64,000 bases of DNA from Erythroxylum novogranatense (Eukaryota > Streptophyta > Magnoliopsida > Malpighiales > Erythroxylaceae). Numbering within the stretch: position 1 is the stretch's first letter; every line of letters begins with the position of its first letter. The stretch lies in the NCBI GenBank assembly GCA_029891385.1, contig CM057228.1, forward strand, positions 84,432,964 to 84,496,963. The letters run 5' to 3'. The notes under the pieces were generated by a model. It made no database searches. It saw nothing but the letters and a program-made list of their open reading frames with translations, and was not told the DNA's origin. Positions 34,361 to 46,424 of the stretch are shown piece after piece. The translations under genes were made by a program, and so were the position numbers.

Positions 34361-34939
34361 AAACACTAGTCAATCACACGACCATACTAATCAACCAATC
34401 CATTAAAAATCCTAGAGTCTTAAAAGGATAAGAAATGTATACTTACATTACATAACACATGTTATTAGATTATGTCACTTTAGTTATATTTTCATGTTAT
34501 TGCATATCAATTCTTATTAATTTGACACTTTTATATTAAGCACTATTCCATAGTTTGAGCGTTTTAAGTTTGTATTTTGTATGAATGTTTGACCTAATGT
34601 TAAGTCTATATTTATGAATATTTTATCTATATTTAATTATACCTTTTGATTGAATGTTTTATTAATTATTTAATGTTGACATTGTAGATACATAGATTGC
34701 TTATCATAATTTGAATTAGATTCTGTTGATGAACTAAAGAAGGTAATCATTATTTCTTAAGCTGGGGGAGAGAACAAATATTTTCTTTTACAAAGCAACC
34801 ATGTAGAACTTCTACTTTACCAGGTCATGATTGGATATTAGAACTTTTGAATGGGAATCCTACAAGGATTTATGAAAACCTAATAATGAGAAGGATAATT
34901 ATCTTAAGCTTAGATGATGAGTTGAAAAGTTGATGAGGC
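34361..34939. other. AT-rich spacer, nothing identified
   Basis: No open frame, LTR terminus or tandem repeat was recognised. It probably belongs to the 5' part of the Harbinger element that follows. Confidence 0.4.
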
Positions 34940-36060
34940 TTAAAGGCAATAAATCATTTGACTGTGGAGGAACAAGTAACAATTTTCTTGAAGATTATAG
35001 GGAATAGTGAAACAACTAGAGTCAATGCAAAATATTTTCAACATTCAACTTGGACAATTTCAAAGTACTTTGTAAAGTCTTATATTCAGTTAATCGTATT
35101 GTAAAAAGAGTCATTACTCCACCATCCTTTACTAATACACCATTTGAGAGTGAACATAATTCAAAATTCTTTCCATATTGTCAAGCACATTCATTCATAT
35201 ATTTAATTACTATTTTTAATTATGTCCTAATGATTAATAATTATTTTAGTATATATTTTAATTTTTAGGACTGTACAGGAGCAATAGATGGTACACATAT
35301 TGATGCATATGTTCCGACTAATGAACAAATACCATACAAGGGTAAAAGAATTAATCCATCCAAAAATATTATGTTTTGTTGCTCCTTTGACATGTGTTTT
35401 TATATGTGATGACTACATAGGAAGGTACTGCAAATGACACTCGAGTTCTTTTAGAAACAGTGACAAATCCAGCGAATCGATTGCCTATGCCTCCATAAGG
35501 TATTATATTATTTTAAATAAATATAGTAATTATGATTCTTTTTAATATCCTTTTGTTAATATTATGTTCTTTATATGTTATGTAAATTCTATTTGGTTGA
35601 TTCAGGCTATGCTAATATGTCTAGATTTCTTTTATCACATTGAGGTGAGAGATATCATTTGAGAGATTACAAAAGAAGAGGAAGACCTCCAGTTTTGCAG
35701 GAATTGTTTAACTACATGCATTCTTAATTTAAAAAATATTATTGAAAGATGTTTTGACATTCTAAAAGCAAGATCTCCTATACTTAAAAACATGTCGAGT
35801 TATGATATGAAGAACAAAATACATCATTATTTGCTTTTTATGTTATACACAATAATATGTATGGACAAAGTGATGAATTATTTGACAATTGTGCTGAATA
35901 TAAAGAACAAATGAAGGAAGGTGAAAAATAAAGATGCAAGTTCTCAAGTGGAGTATGATATCACTTTAGCATAATTTCGAAGTATGTCTTGGAAGCGAGA
36001 AGAAATTACTAGACAAATGTGGAATGATTATATTAGTTCTAATTGTTTATATATTTTTTA
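34940..36060 (+). pseudogene. PIF/Harbinger transposase relic
   Basis: Plus-strand pieces follow the order of a plant HARBI1-like DDE transposase. They are LTVEEQVTIFLKIIGNS (about 34955), a FKVLCKVLY and PPSF segment near 35070, CTGAIDGTHIDAYVPTNEQ after 35270 (the first catalytic D region), and EGTANDTRVLLETVTNPANR near 35425 (second D). GYANMSRFLLS and RYHLRDYKRRGRPP follow near 35610-35690, then ERCFDILKARSPILKNMSSY (about 35745-35815) and a WKREEITRQMWNDYI end near 36000. Stops, frameshifts and one or two possible introns separate them. Flanking TIRs were not found. It would have cut and pasted its element as a nuclear enzyme. Confidence 0.8.
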
Positions 36061-37178
36061 AATGATAGTACTACTATGTTTTAAAAATTATAACATGATG
36101 GACATCTTTTATTGATTAGAATGACTTAATATAATTTTCTAATTTATAGAAATTTACGATATAAAATTAATGTGTAAACTTTTTAATCATATTAATTTGC
36201 ATATACTTTAATTTTAGCTATAATGATAATTAATTAATTTAAAAATAATATATTATATTAAAATTATTAACATAAGAGCATAATTACAAAAATAGGAATA
36301 TGATGATGAAATCAAACATGTTTTTATTTTTAGTTTTATTACAAACCTCAATCAAATATGTTTTATTTTCATTTTTATATTAGAAATTTAAACTGAATAG
36401 GTTTTTATTTTTAATAAGAAACCATAAGCACAAAATATAAAATAAAAACAAAAGACCTCAACAAAAAACAGAAGTATAACCAAATGGTTAGTATAAACTA
36501 AATATGTATTATTTAATTATTAGATATATTAATTATTAATAAGAGTTATGAATAATTTAATTTAATTTAATATTTTAATTAATTAAAATTAATTATTAAA
36601 ATTTAATTTTATCTAATAATTTTATTTAATTTTATAATAAACTAAATAAAATATATAAATTTAAAATAAAATATATTTAAAAAATTTAAAATTTTAAAAT
36701 AAAATTTAATTTTAAATAAAATTAATTTTAAATATTTATTTTAAAATAAAATAATTTTATTGATAATTTGTTAATAAATATTATATAAGAAATTAAAATA
36801 AATTTAATTAATTAAAAATAATTTATTTTAAATTTTATCTAATATATAATTATCATCAATAATAAAATATAACTACATTGAAATTAACAACTAAATAAGT
36901 TTTATTTTTATTTAAAAGTAAAACCAAAATAAAATCTAAAAATTATAACAAAAAATATAAGTAGAATAAAACGACTTATAATCTCTTTTACTATTTCTAG
37001 TCTCTTTTAATATGAAATAAGTATTGTTTTAGTAATAATAGAATATATGTGTAAAAGTAGTACTAAAGACAACCATAATTTATGGAAATCACAACTATAG
37101 CTATACGTGAGAAGTAGAAAGAAATGGTTCCCCAGTAACAAATGCCTATATAAGTATCATTGTTTTTGTAATAGAATC
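36061..37178. other. Very AT-rich tract
   Basis: Mostly A and T, with runs of TTAATTTAATTTTAAT-like sequence at 36500-36900 that can fold on themselves in many ways. No gene is supported. It could hold the 3' end of the Harbinger element and a matrix-attachment-like AT block, but nothing specific is visible. Confidence 0.5.
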
Positions 37179-37190
37179 AAAGTTTGGGTT

Positions 37191-39919
37191 CTAGCTATTT
37201 TCACTCCATAGTTCGAAAGAGCGTTAAACAGAATACTATTACCCATCTTCTGGTTGATGATGGTCTGAAACTTCATCCATGGATGAAGTCATTGATCGGC
37301 TCCTTTAATATTATACAAATCTCTTGGGCTTACCGTCCCCTAGAAGGTCATTGAACGCACGGATCATCCATCACGGTCCCATTCTTGATTCTTCTGATCA
37401 TGCTCCTTTGGTTGCCCCTATTACTATGGCTGAAATTAAACAGGCCCTTTTTGATATTGGAGATGATAAAGCACCAGGTCTGAATGGCTACACGGCTGCT
37501 TTCTTTAAAAAACAATGGACTAGTGTTGGAATGGATGTTGTGCAAGCCGTGTAGGAATTCTTTGAGAATGGTTGCTTACTTAAGCAACTTAATCACACTG
37601 TTCTTACACTTATACCTAAAACAAGCTCTTCACCATGAGTTTCTAATTTTAAGCCGATAGCTTGCCTTAATGTTGTGTACAAGATCATCACCAAAATATT
37701 GGCAGCAAGATTAACCCGGGTAGTGGGGCAACTAGTTGATCAAGCTCAAGCAGGGATCATTCTGGGCTGAAACATGTTGGACAATATTTTTCTTGCACAA
37801 GAACTTGTAAGGGGTTATGGTCGTAAACACATTTCACCCAGATGTATGCTGAAGATTGATATTACCAAGGCCTATGACACTGTCTCTTGGGATTTCTCAA
37901 CTGAAATGCTACATGAATTAAACTTCCCTCCACAATTTATTGGGTGGATTATGGAATGCGTCTCCACTTCCTCCTTTTCCCTCATAGTTAATGGTACTTT
38001 GCACGGTATGTGCAAAGGACAACGTGGGTATGTGCAAAGGACAACGTGGGCTACGTCAAGGTGACCCGATGTCCCCCCTACTTTTCCTACTCTGTTTGGA
38101 ATATCTTTCACAAACTTTAAAAAAGAACACGACAAGTACTTCCTTTCACTATCATCCGAAGTGTCAGCAACTAGCAATTACCCATTTTGCTTTTGCGGAT
38201 GATCTTATGCTCCTCTTTAGGGGTGACATGACTTCCATCCGAATATTGCTGGATAGTTTGCAAGAACTACAGAATGTGGCTGGGCTGCATGTTAATACGA
38301 CCAAATCTAATATTTATCTTGCAGGTGTCTGGGGTTGGGAGCGCGATACTATATTACAAGCAATGGAATTCCCCCTGGTGAATTTTCGGTGAGATATTTG
38401 GGGGTCCCTTTAGCCCCAATAAAAATTCCTGTTGCACAATACTTGGTTCTGCTAGAATGAGTGGAAAACTTCATACAAACATGGAATGGTCACAATCTAT
38501 CATATGTTAGCCATTGTGAACTGATTAATTCAGTCATTCAAGGGGTTCTCTCCTTTTGGCTACAAGCTTTTCCACTTCCGACTGTTATTATTAATAAAAT
38601 TACCTCACTTTGTCGACTTTCCTTATGGGGAGGTAAACGTTCAAAGTGGCGTGGGATAATATGTGTCTATCTAAAAAAGAGGGAGGTTTGGGTCTCAAGC
38701 CATGTAAAGTCTGCAACTCTGCTTTGTTGGCCAAAACCCTATGGAATATACATGCGGAAGTGGATTCTTTGTGGGTCCGCTAGATTCATGCCATATATTT
38801 ACGGAGCACTTCAATATGGGACTGGCAAGTTTGGTCCCGTGGCTCAGCCTTAATGAAAAAACTAGCTGCCATCCATGAAACTTTGGTGAGCAAACTGGGG
38901 AGTATCACTACGACAGTTGGAGTATTGCAGCAGAGTTGTGTCAATGGTACTTTGTCTTCTCAAACAATTTATGAAATATTGCGAACTAAGCACCCGAGTC
39001 AGCCATGGATGTCTTTAATTTGGAAACGCTATATCCCTCCAAAATACTCTTTTATAGCTTGGCTTGCATTACAGAATAGACTTCCTAAGAAGGACAATCT
39101 CACGTTCTTAGAGATGGATCGTACTTGCATTCTATGTGGCCATGCAACAGAAACCGTAGCTCACCTCTTTTCCTCCTGCAGTTTCACTAAAGATGTATGG
39201 GCTACAATTTGTCATTGGTTGGGCATTAATAGAGAAATGTTCTCTCTTTTGCGCGCCATTAAATGGATACACTTGGAATATCATGGAAGCCTCATTCGGT
39301 GCAAAACTGCAAGGTTAGGACTCCTTTGCACTATCTATATCATCTGGAAGACCCGAAATGAGATACAACTGGCTGCTGCTGCATATACCCATGTTGATGT
39401 TGTGGCAATGATTAAAACCGTGGTGTATAAGTTGCTTTATAAATTATACCCCCCGGAATTAATCACTTTTTTATCTTCTAGAGTTTGATCTACAGCCGCG
39501 TGCCTGCTACTCCTCATTATCTTCGGCTATTCAACCAATCCTCCTGGAGCCTCGTAATTTCGAATACACCTGTTGAACATTACATGGCCATGCAGTGTCT
39601 CCCATGTGTAGCCCATGACCATGTTTTCTACACATACCCACTGACGCAGATAGAAGGAGCTGACGTTTTTTGTGATATTTTAGCTTATCCTTAATTCTCT
39701 GCTGTTAATTTTTAATTCCCATAGTCTAAGGTATGAATTATGTACCTTTATTGGTTTCCATCGAATGTCATAGAATTATAGGAGTTCTCCTAATTTAACT
39801 CTGGATGTAAGGAGAATCTTGGGACTTTATTCTGTCCTCTTTTTGCTGATTGGGGTATGCCCCATAATTGGATGTATATAACTCTTTTTGATAAATACAA
39901 TTTACATTTTATCAAAAAA
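37191..39919 (+). mobile_element. 5'-truncated L1-type LINE with target duplication
   Basis: The body ends in an A tail after TTTATC near 39913. AAAGTTTGGGTT at 37179-37190 recurs as AAAGTTTGGATT at 39920-39931, a 12 bp target-site duplication with one mismatch, so this is a target-primed insertion. The 5' end is truncated inside ORF2, so the endonuclease is missing. RT motifs read in order: IPKTSSSP, a CLNVVYKIITKILAARL block, LKIDITKAYDTVSW, LRQGDPMSPLLFLL and the catalytic FAFADDLMLL (about 38190-38220). Stops and frameshifts, including a 22 bp tandem duplication, make it non-functional. Confidence 0.9.
38853..39488 (+). pseudogene. LINE ORF2 C-terminus with zf-RVT finger
   Basis: The longest open part of the LINE, 211 codons. 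It begins with the divergent linker (SSQTIYEILRTKHP), then WMSLIWKRYIPPKYSFIAWL, NRLPKKDNLTFLEMD and the finger CILCGHATETVAHLFSSC. The CX2C...HLFxxC pattern is diagnostic for the carboxy end of plant LINE polyproteins. It follows the RT region of the same element in a different frame. Confidence 0.85.
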
Positions 39920-39931
39920 AAAGTTTGGATT

Positions 39932-41572
39932 TTCGTAATATAATGGCCAATAATCGGTTCAAAAATTATTTTTCCAGTATCGACCTTGTGTACCAGCCTA
40001 TTTTGGTTCGTACCAACACTATCAAAAATATTAAAAATGTAGGGGTATTTTTGCAATTTTTTTATTAAACCATCTTCTTCCTGACCACTACTGCATTTTC
40101 TTCGTTTTTTTTTCTCTTTTTATTTTCTCTCTCACAAACTCACACTCTAACTCTCTCTTTTATTCAAAAAATCACACTCTCTCACTCACTCACCTCATCC
40201 CTCCCACACCACACCCGACGTTCTCCTTCTTCCTCTCATTAGTTTCTCTCTCACACTTTCACTCTCTCTCTTCTTAAGTGTCTTTGCCGGTCACCACTAC
40301 TCCCTCTCCAATTGTCCGACGACCACCACCACACCCCCAACAACTGCCCGATGGCACCCAACAGCCCACCAGCACCCTCCTGACGCTAGATTTGAAAACT
40401 GAAGTAGAATTTTGATTTTTGGGTATATTTTTTGGTCTTAACTTTGAAAAAAAAACTTCATTGTATTTGGTTATTTGTGTATGTTTTGTAATAGAAATTG
40501 TTGAAAATTATTGATATATTCTGTGATGAAAGTTGTTGGAAATTATTGGAATAAAATTGTTGGAAATTATTGAAAATGAAAATTATTTATGTAAGTTGAA
40601 AAACAAATTCATTGTATTTGGTTATTTGTGTATGTTTTGTGATGAAATTTTGGAAATTTTGGTATGTTTTGTGATGAAAATTGTTGGAAATTATTAGAAA
40701 TGAAAATTATTTATGTATGCTTTTGTAATTATTGAATTGAAATTGTTGGAAATGAATTTGTGATGGTTGAAATTATTGGTTGTTGAAAATAGAATTGTAG
40801 TTGTTGGAAAGAAAATTGTTGGAAATTTGGAAATGGAAATTGTTTATATATGTTTTGTGATGTTTGAAATTTTGAATTGAAATTGTTTAAAATTGTTGGA
40901 AATCAAATTGTTGAAAATTATTGGGAATGGAAAATGTTAGAAATGGAAATTTTTATGTATGTTTTGTAATGGTTGAATTGAAATTATTGGAAAATGTTAT
41001 AAATGAAATTGTTGAAATTAAGAAATGAAATTTGTTAGAAATTGTTAAAATTGAAATTGTTTATGTATATTTCATTATTTTGTGAATTGTGAATTTGTGA
41101 TGGTTGAAATTGTTGATTGTTGGAAATTAAAATGTTGGTTGTTAGAAATGAAATTGTTGGAAATTTGAAAATGGAAATTATTTATGTATGTTTGTGATTT
41201 TGAAACTTTGAATCGAAATTGTTCAAAATTGTTGGAAATAGAATTTTAAAATTATTGAAAATGGAAAACGTTGGAAATGGAAATTGCTTATGTATGTGTT
41301 ATAATGGTTGAATTAAAATTGTTAGAAAATGTTAGAAATTTTTATGTATGTTTTGTGATTGTTGGAAATAGAAATTATTTATGTATATTTTATGTAATTT
41401 TGTTTGTAGAATAGTTGAATTGTTAGCTTTTAACTTATGGTGAATTGTGTTCGATAAAATTGAATTGTGTATGATGTATACATTATATTATATAAGATGG
41501 ACATGCGTATTTCTGTAATAAAATTAGGTATTCTTTATTTTGATATATGCATTCATTTATTTTTACAGATAA
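39932..41572 (+). other. Upstream region of the hAT element with an intron-like repeat tract
   Basis: 40080-40340 is pyrimidine-rich (CTCTCTCACA-like), as many plant 5' UTRs are. From 40440 to about 41400 runs a degenerate tandem repeat, built from GTTGGAAATTATTG-like and TATGTATGTTTTGTGATGG-like phrases, with at least ten occurrences of the second. The tract ends at an acceptor-like TTTTTACAG (41561-41568) just before the transposase ATG, so it could be a leader intron. No coding signal was found. Confidence 0.5.
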
Positions 41573-42112
41573 ATGGAAGGAAGTTCAAGTACTTCTGATC
41601 AAACTATTTTAGGAAGATACAGTGATCCGGCTTGAGCTCATGATACATTGGTTCCTGATAAGAGGAACTATATATTTGCTTGTTTTGTAACAAGTTTTTG
41701 AAAGATGGAGGAATAACTCGATTAAAGAAACATTTAGTTGGGGTTAAAGGAGAAGTGAGATTATGTAAAAAAGTAAGTCATGATATAAAGTAACAGATGA
41801 AAGCTTTGTTTGAAGAATTAGCAAAAGAAAGATAGAAGGGAAATGTTAAATTTTGAAATTAGTAGTAGAACTTCATTTGCCAGTTTTCGCGATAATTGTG
41901 AAAATGTTGAAGGTGGTAGTGGTAATGTTCGATCCCAAACCCAGCAAGAAGATAATGTTACCCCTACACTTGATGCTAGGAAAAGAAGAAAGCAAGTGAC
42001 TAGTTTTTTGGCACCACGAATAACTTTTGAAGCCCAACCTTCAATTCGTAGTGTAATGCAATCAAGAGAAACAACTTATAATGTTGATATAGAAGTAGCT
42101 AGATAGTGGTAT
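41573..42112 (+). pseudogene. hAT transposase relic, BED zinc-finger part
   Basis: From the ATG at 41573 the frame begins MEGSSSTSDQTILGRYSDPA and then, with frame changes, shows a BED-type finger: an FACFVTSF region that has lost its second cysteine, GGITRLKKHLVG and a VRLCKKVSHDI end. A linker frame (41843-42106) follows and stops at TAG just before the element E insertion. The BED finger binds element DNA in intact hAT transposases. The gene is cut here by gypsy element E and resumes at 52210. Confidence 0.8.
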
Positions 42113-44822
42113 TGTAACATTCCGTCACCGATGGGATGGGTATAGTTCATCTCATACGTATTTTGTATACGTATTTTGCATCCGTATTTTGTATATGTAT
42201 TCGTAGCCTCTACATCATTGATAAATGTTCAGTATTGCACAAGTACAGGCATGTACATGCATGTATGACATATTTCCGACTTGCTTGTGAAATTTGGAGA
42301 TTTTGTGATTAAGGTTAACTGTGCTTTGATTAGTGAATTGGAGTATTAAATTGAATTTAGAAATTGAAAATTGAAAATTGAAAATTTGAGTATGTGATTA
42401 AATGTTTTCTAATTTTGAGGATTTATAGGAATTTTTTCGAAATTTATAGAGTATCGAGTCCGGACCGGGAAAAATGGCTTAGTGACTGATTAATTGTGAT
42501 TTCGGTTCCGAATTTGATTGACAATTGATATGAGGTAATTTGATTTATGATTTGAGGAATTAGGATATGAACCATTGGAATTCGGGAGAAATTAGAATTA
42601 GAAATTGAATCGAGGTTGTTCGGATTGGACTTGTGGCAATTAATTGCCAAACAAGCCTTTACAAGCCTTAGTATTTAAACTTGTCTCCTTTGAAAAATGA
42701 TCCACGATGCTTTCTTCTTCCCTTGAAAGAAATTGCTTTGTTCTCCTTCTTCTTTGCGTGGATCTCATCTTGGATTTGTTTCTTGCTTCTCCTTGCAAAT
42801 CATTCCTTCTTTTATCCTTGATCATTCATCCCTTTGGCTTGGATTGAAACAAAATGGAGTTTGGGCTAAATGGGAGAAAACCGTGGATGTGTTTAGGAGT
42901 GGGAGTTTGAGTTTTCTTGGTGTTTCTCCAAGGATTTAAGCTTGAATCAAGTAAGTTCTTGTTTCCTTATGCTTTACATAGTTTAATTTGAGCATGGATT
43001 TGAGTATAAATTGTTTGAGAAATTGTAGATTTTCGGATGATGTAGGTTTAGGGAAAATATGTGATTTTGATTTGGGTGTTTGATGAATAATGGTTATTTG
43101 GTGGATCTAAGCTTAGGAATGAGTTGTGTTAAGTGTAGGAAGTTGTTTTGGAGTGTTTAGAAGGGAAAGGATCGGATTAGAGCTGAAAAATCTGGGAATT
43201 TCTGGGTTTTCTGGGCGATTCTGCGATCGCACGCCATGACACGACGAAGAACACGCCATGAAACGAGGAAACCAAGACGCCCTTGACAATGGAGCACGTC
43301 ATGGCCAAGGCGTGGAGAAAAGGGAACTGCATGGCGAGGGCTTAGGCGCCGCGACAAGGGATGTTAATTTCTGAAAATGTAAATTTTAGGTTTTTGAATT
43401 TGGGGAATGAGGAAATTATGGATTCAATTAGATATGGATTGACTTCAATTTAGAGATTATGAATTCGGGATTTCGAATTTCAATTTAGGAGAATGAAATT
43501 TCAAAAATTGAATTCGGTGGTTCTCGGAATCGGATGAGAATTGAATAGTGAATTTGATTCTGATAATTCTTATGTATTAGAATTTGATCTTGGAAGATGT
43601 AGAACTTAGCCAATTGACTTATGGAATTAGAAATTGCTATGAATTAGAGTGAAAGCACAGAATTGGTGAGAATTGATATTAGGGTCGGAAATGTCATAAT
43701 ATGCATAGTACAGCATTCATTCGAGACATCAGCATTTCTGATTATTGAAATCGATACAATTAGTGATATTTGGCTATTATGATTATTATAGAGGCTCAAG
43801 TGGAGCGTCGATCCTCTGACGCAGCAGAGACTTCCCGGCAGTAGCTCGGAAGTTTAGAGGTGAGTAACCTAGTTGGTTTCTCAATCTCTGATGTGTTAAA
43901 TACTTTGTGTGAATTATTTGTGATTATGAGTAAGTGATTCGCATGAGATATGTTATTGTGAATTGTGGACGCATGCTAGGCATGAATAGAAATCAGTAAC
44001 TGATAGTTGTGATCGGAGCACATTCTGATCTGATCGGAGCTATAAGCTCATCTATTGTGATAAGTGATAAGGGAATAGCGCATACCCAGAGGGCTCTCCT
44101 ATCCCTAAGTGCGCGTGGGCAGTAGTGCATACCCAGAGGGCTCTCCTACCCCCGAAAACACGATTTCTGTGTGATGTGTGATGTGCCCAGAAATGGGATA
44201 ATTCTGATGCCCAGTCACAACACTAAAATGAAATGGAAAGCATTCTGCATTTAGTATGTGATTGTGTTGTGAATTCGAAATTGGTTAAAAGTAAATGTGC
44301 GATAGTTGTGTAGTACAATTATGACTGTGATTCTGAATATGAGACTGTGTTGTGTTGTACGCAGTTTTGCATAATGCATGAATTGAGTGAACCATCGATG
44401 ATGGTTACTCATTGAGTTCACAAATTCACCCAAAATTGCAACTATTTTTAGGACGGTGATAGTGTGACTCTAGCTCCAGTTGTGAGACTTTTCTGCTTGT
44501 GTGTGTGTGCGTGAGAGGAGCATGGCCATGTGTCGGTCATTGGGATCTTTTGGGATGACCTAGTTAGGAGTTGTTACTGTTTATTTTGGTTATGTACAGT
44601 TGTAATCAGATAGGAATGTGAACTTATGATTTTAAGAAATGAAATGAAGGATATCTTTTGGTTTTAAAATTTAGTGAATGTGATCTTATAGAACTGCTTT
44701 ATGATTGTGATGCCATGAGAGTTATAGAATTGATTATCTCGTAGTGCACCCTCATCGTAGGGTATGTATCGGTATGACCTACGGGCGTCCCGGTGTATAC
44801 TCTACGGTAAGGGGGCGCTATA
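42113..44822 (+). repeat. 5' LTR of element E
   Basis: TGTAACATTCCG...GGGGGCGCTATA, 2,710 bp. It contains the CpG island at about 43225-43360, a CATACCCAGAGGGCTCTCCTA phrase present twice (about 44080 and 44128) and a GATGGTTACTCATTGAGTTC segment shared with the minus-strand solo LTR at 4305. No open frame of note. Confidence 0.9.
43225..43360. repeat. Degraded CpG island in 5' LTR of E
   Basis: Aligned with the 3' LTR island (50600-50732), this patch has lost most CG dinucleotides and has several indels, while the sequence on both sides is nearly identical between the LTRs. Only the final GGCGCCGCGACAAGG portion still shows the palindromic unit clearly. Confidence 0.65.
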
Positions 44823-44826
44823 TTGG

Positions 44827-44838
44827 TGGTATCAGAGC
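44827..44838 (+). other. Primer-binding site of element E
   Basis: TGGTATCAGAGC, four bases after the LTR end, matches the initiator Met-tRNA primer complement. Confidence 0.85.
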
Positions 44839-44910
44839 ATAGTTTGACATCTTTTGGGCATAGAGTATTTTAGGCTTGAATTTCATGAGAAAAGTAGAAA
44901 TTGATCGAGT

Positions 44911-45576
44911 TTGTGGTTTTGTTGTAGATCATCCGTCTTTGGTGATCAGGTAGATCACTCAGCTGACCAAGGATCAGTCGGAGCGAGTAGAGAGTCTTCT
45001 GTGCCTTTGTATGAGGAGCAGCCTCCTATAGTTCCCATGAGACGGGAGCGGAGGTATGATCGTCTGCGCAAGCAGGGAGCTATGGATTTCTATGGCAGCA
45101 CAGACCCTGCGGAGGCTGAGGGTTGGTTAGAGAGGATTGAGCGAGTCCTCGATCAGATGGACTGCGGCCCTGAGGAGCATTTTGATTATGCTGTCTCATT
45201 GCTTCAGGGTCCAGCGTATCAGTGGTGGAAGACTGTTCCGGGTAGTTCCACCAGACCCTGTGTTCTGACTTGGGCGGATTTTCTGAGAGCTTTTCGAGAT
45301 AACTATACGCCCAAGGTTTATATGGAGATCAAGATGCATGAGTTCTTAGATTTGAGACAGGGGTCCATGGCAGTGGCCAACTATGAGGTCCGGTTCAATG
45401 AGTTGTCGACATATGCTTCTGTTTTGATTTCCTCTGAGGCTAATAGGTGCCGGAGATTCGAGGGAGGGCTGAATCTGGAGATTCGTACCAGGTTAGCCCG
45501 ATCTGATATGGGCACCTTTATGGAGCTGAGATCAGCTGCAGTGAGGATTGAGCAGCTCTTGAGGCAGTCGGGTTGA
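44911..45576 (+). pseudogene. Gag of element E
   Basis: A 221-codon frame with the Retrotrans_gag core: FYGSTDPAEAEGWLERIERV, FDYAVSLLQGPAYQWW, a WADFLRAFRDNY motif and MAVANYEVRFNELSTYA, then CRRFEGGLNLEIRTRLA. It corresponds to the inverted gag of element A. Upstream codons in the frame lack an evident ATG tied to the primer site, so the true start is uncertain. A frameshift near 45576 separates it from the zinc-knuckle region. Confidence 0.85.
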
Positions 45577-45694
45577 GACTGGACATGGATCTAGGAGCAA
45601 GAGATCTAGTGATGATCGAGGCTGACTCTGGTAGAGCTTCAGCAGACGCCTTGAGCGAGTTCAAATTTTCTGGAGGTCCCAGCGATCGAGTTCA

Positions 45695-46417
45695 TTGAGA
45701 GAGGACGATTTAGGCGATCTAGTAGTAGTAGTGGCGATGGTAGAGGCTTGCCGACTTCCTCCGTTATGTGAGTTTTGTGAGAGGAGGCATAGTGGAGAGT
45801 GCTGGAGGTTTACTGGAGCTTGTTTGAGATGTGGCTCGATGGAGCATCAGATCCGGCACTGTCCAGAGATTTTGGGATCTCAATCTGCTTCGAGTGGGAG
45901 AGCCGGTAGTAGCATGACAGTGCAGCAGAGTCGCGGTGCTGGACCTGGATTCAGGGGTCGAGGTAGAGCTGGAGATTCTTTTGTGGGGACCGAGAGTCGT
46001 GGTAGTCGGCCCCAGTCCCAGGCCAGGGTCTATGCCATGACCAGGCAGGACGTCCAGGATTCTCCAGATGTGGTTGCAGGTTTGCTTCTGATCTCTGGCA
46101 TTGAGGTTTATGCATTGATAGATCCAGGTTCCACGCATTCTTTTATTGCACCGCATGTGGCATGTAGATTGCATGTGGGTAGGGAGATGTTGCAGTGTGG
46201 GCTAGAGGTGAGTACACCTCTAGGTAGTACTACAGTTCTGGGCGAGGTCTGCAAGGGGTGTCAGATTCGGGTTGATTCAGCGGTATTGAGTGCAGACCTG
46301 ATTGTGTTGCCCCTTCGAGAGATTGATTTGATTTTGCGGATGGACTGGCTCGCTGCCCATAGGGCTATTATGGATTTCTATGCCAAGGAGGTCGTGTTAG
46401 AGTCTCTGGTCGACTAG
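45695..46417 (+). pseudogene. Gag zinc knuckle and protease of element E
   Basis: The frame begins near a paired-cysteine stretch (CEFCERRHSGECW), then the knuckle CLRCGSMEHQIRHC. A glycine- and arginine-rich linker leads to the aspartic protease with VYALIDPGSTHSFI, STPLGSTTVLGEV and LREIDLILRMDWL. The catalytic triplet is DPG where DSG or DTG is usual. TAG at 46415-46417, combined with a frameshift, separates it from RT. Confidence 0.85.
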
Positions 46418-46424
46418 AGTCATT

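Noticed and set aside
36500..36900. Candidate replication origin or matrix-attachment region
   Set aside because: Only base composition supports it; no specific motif or data.
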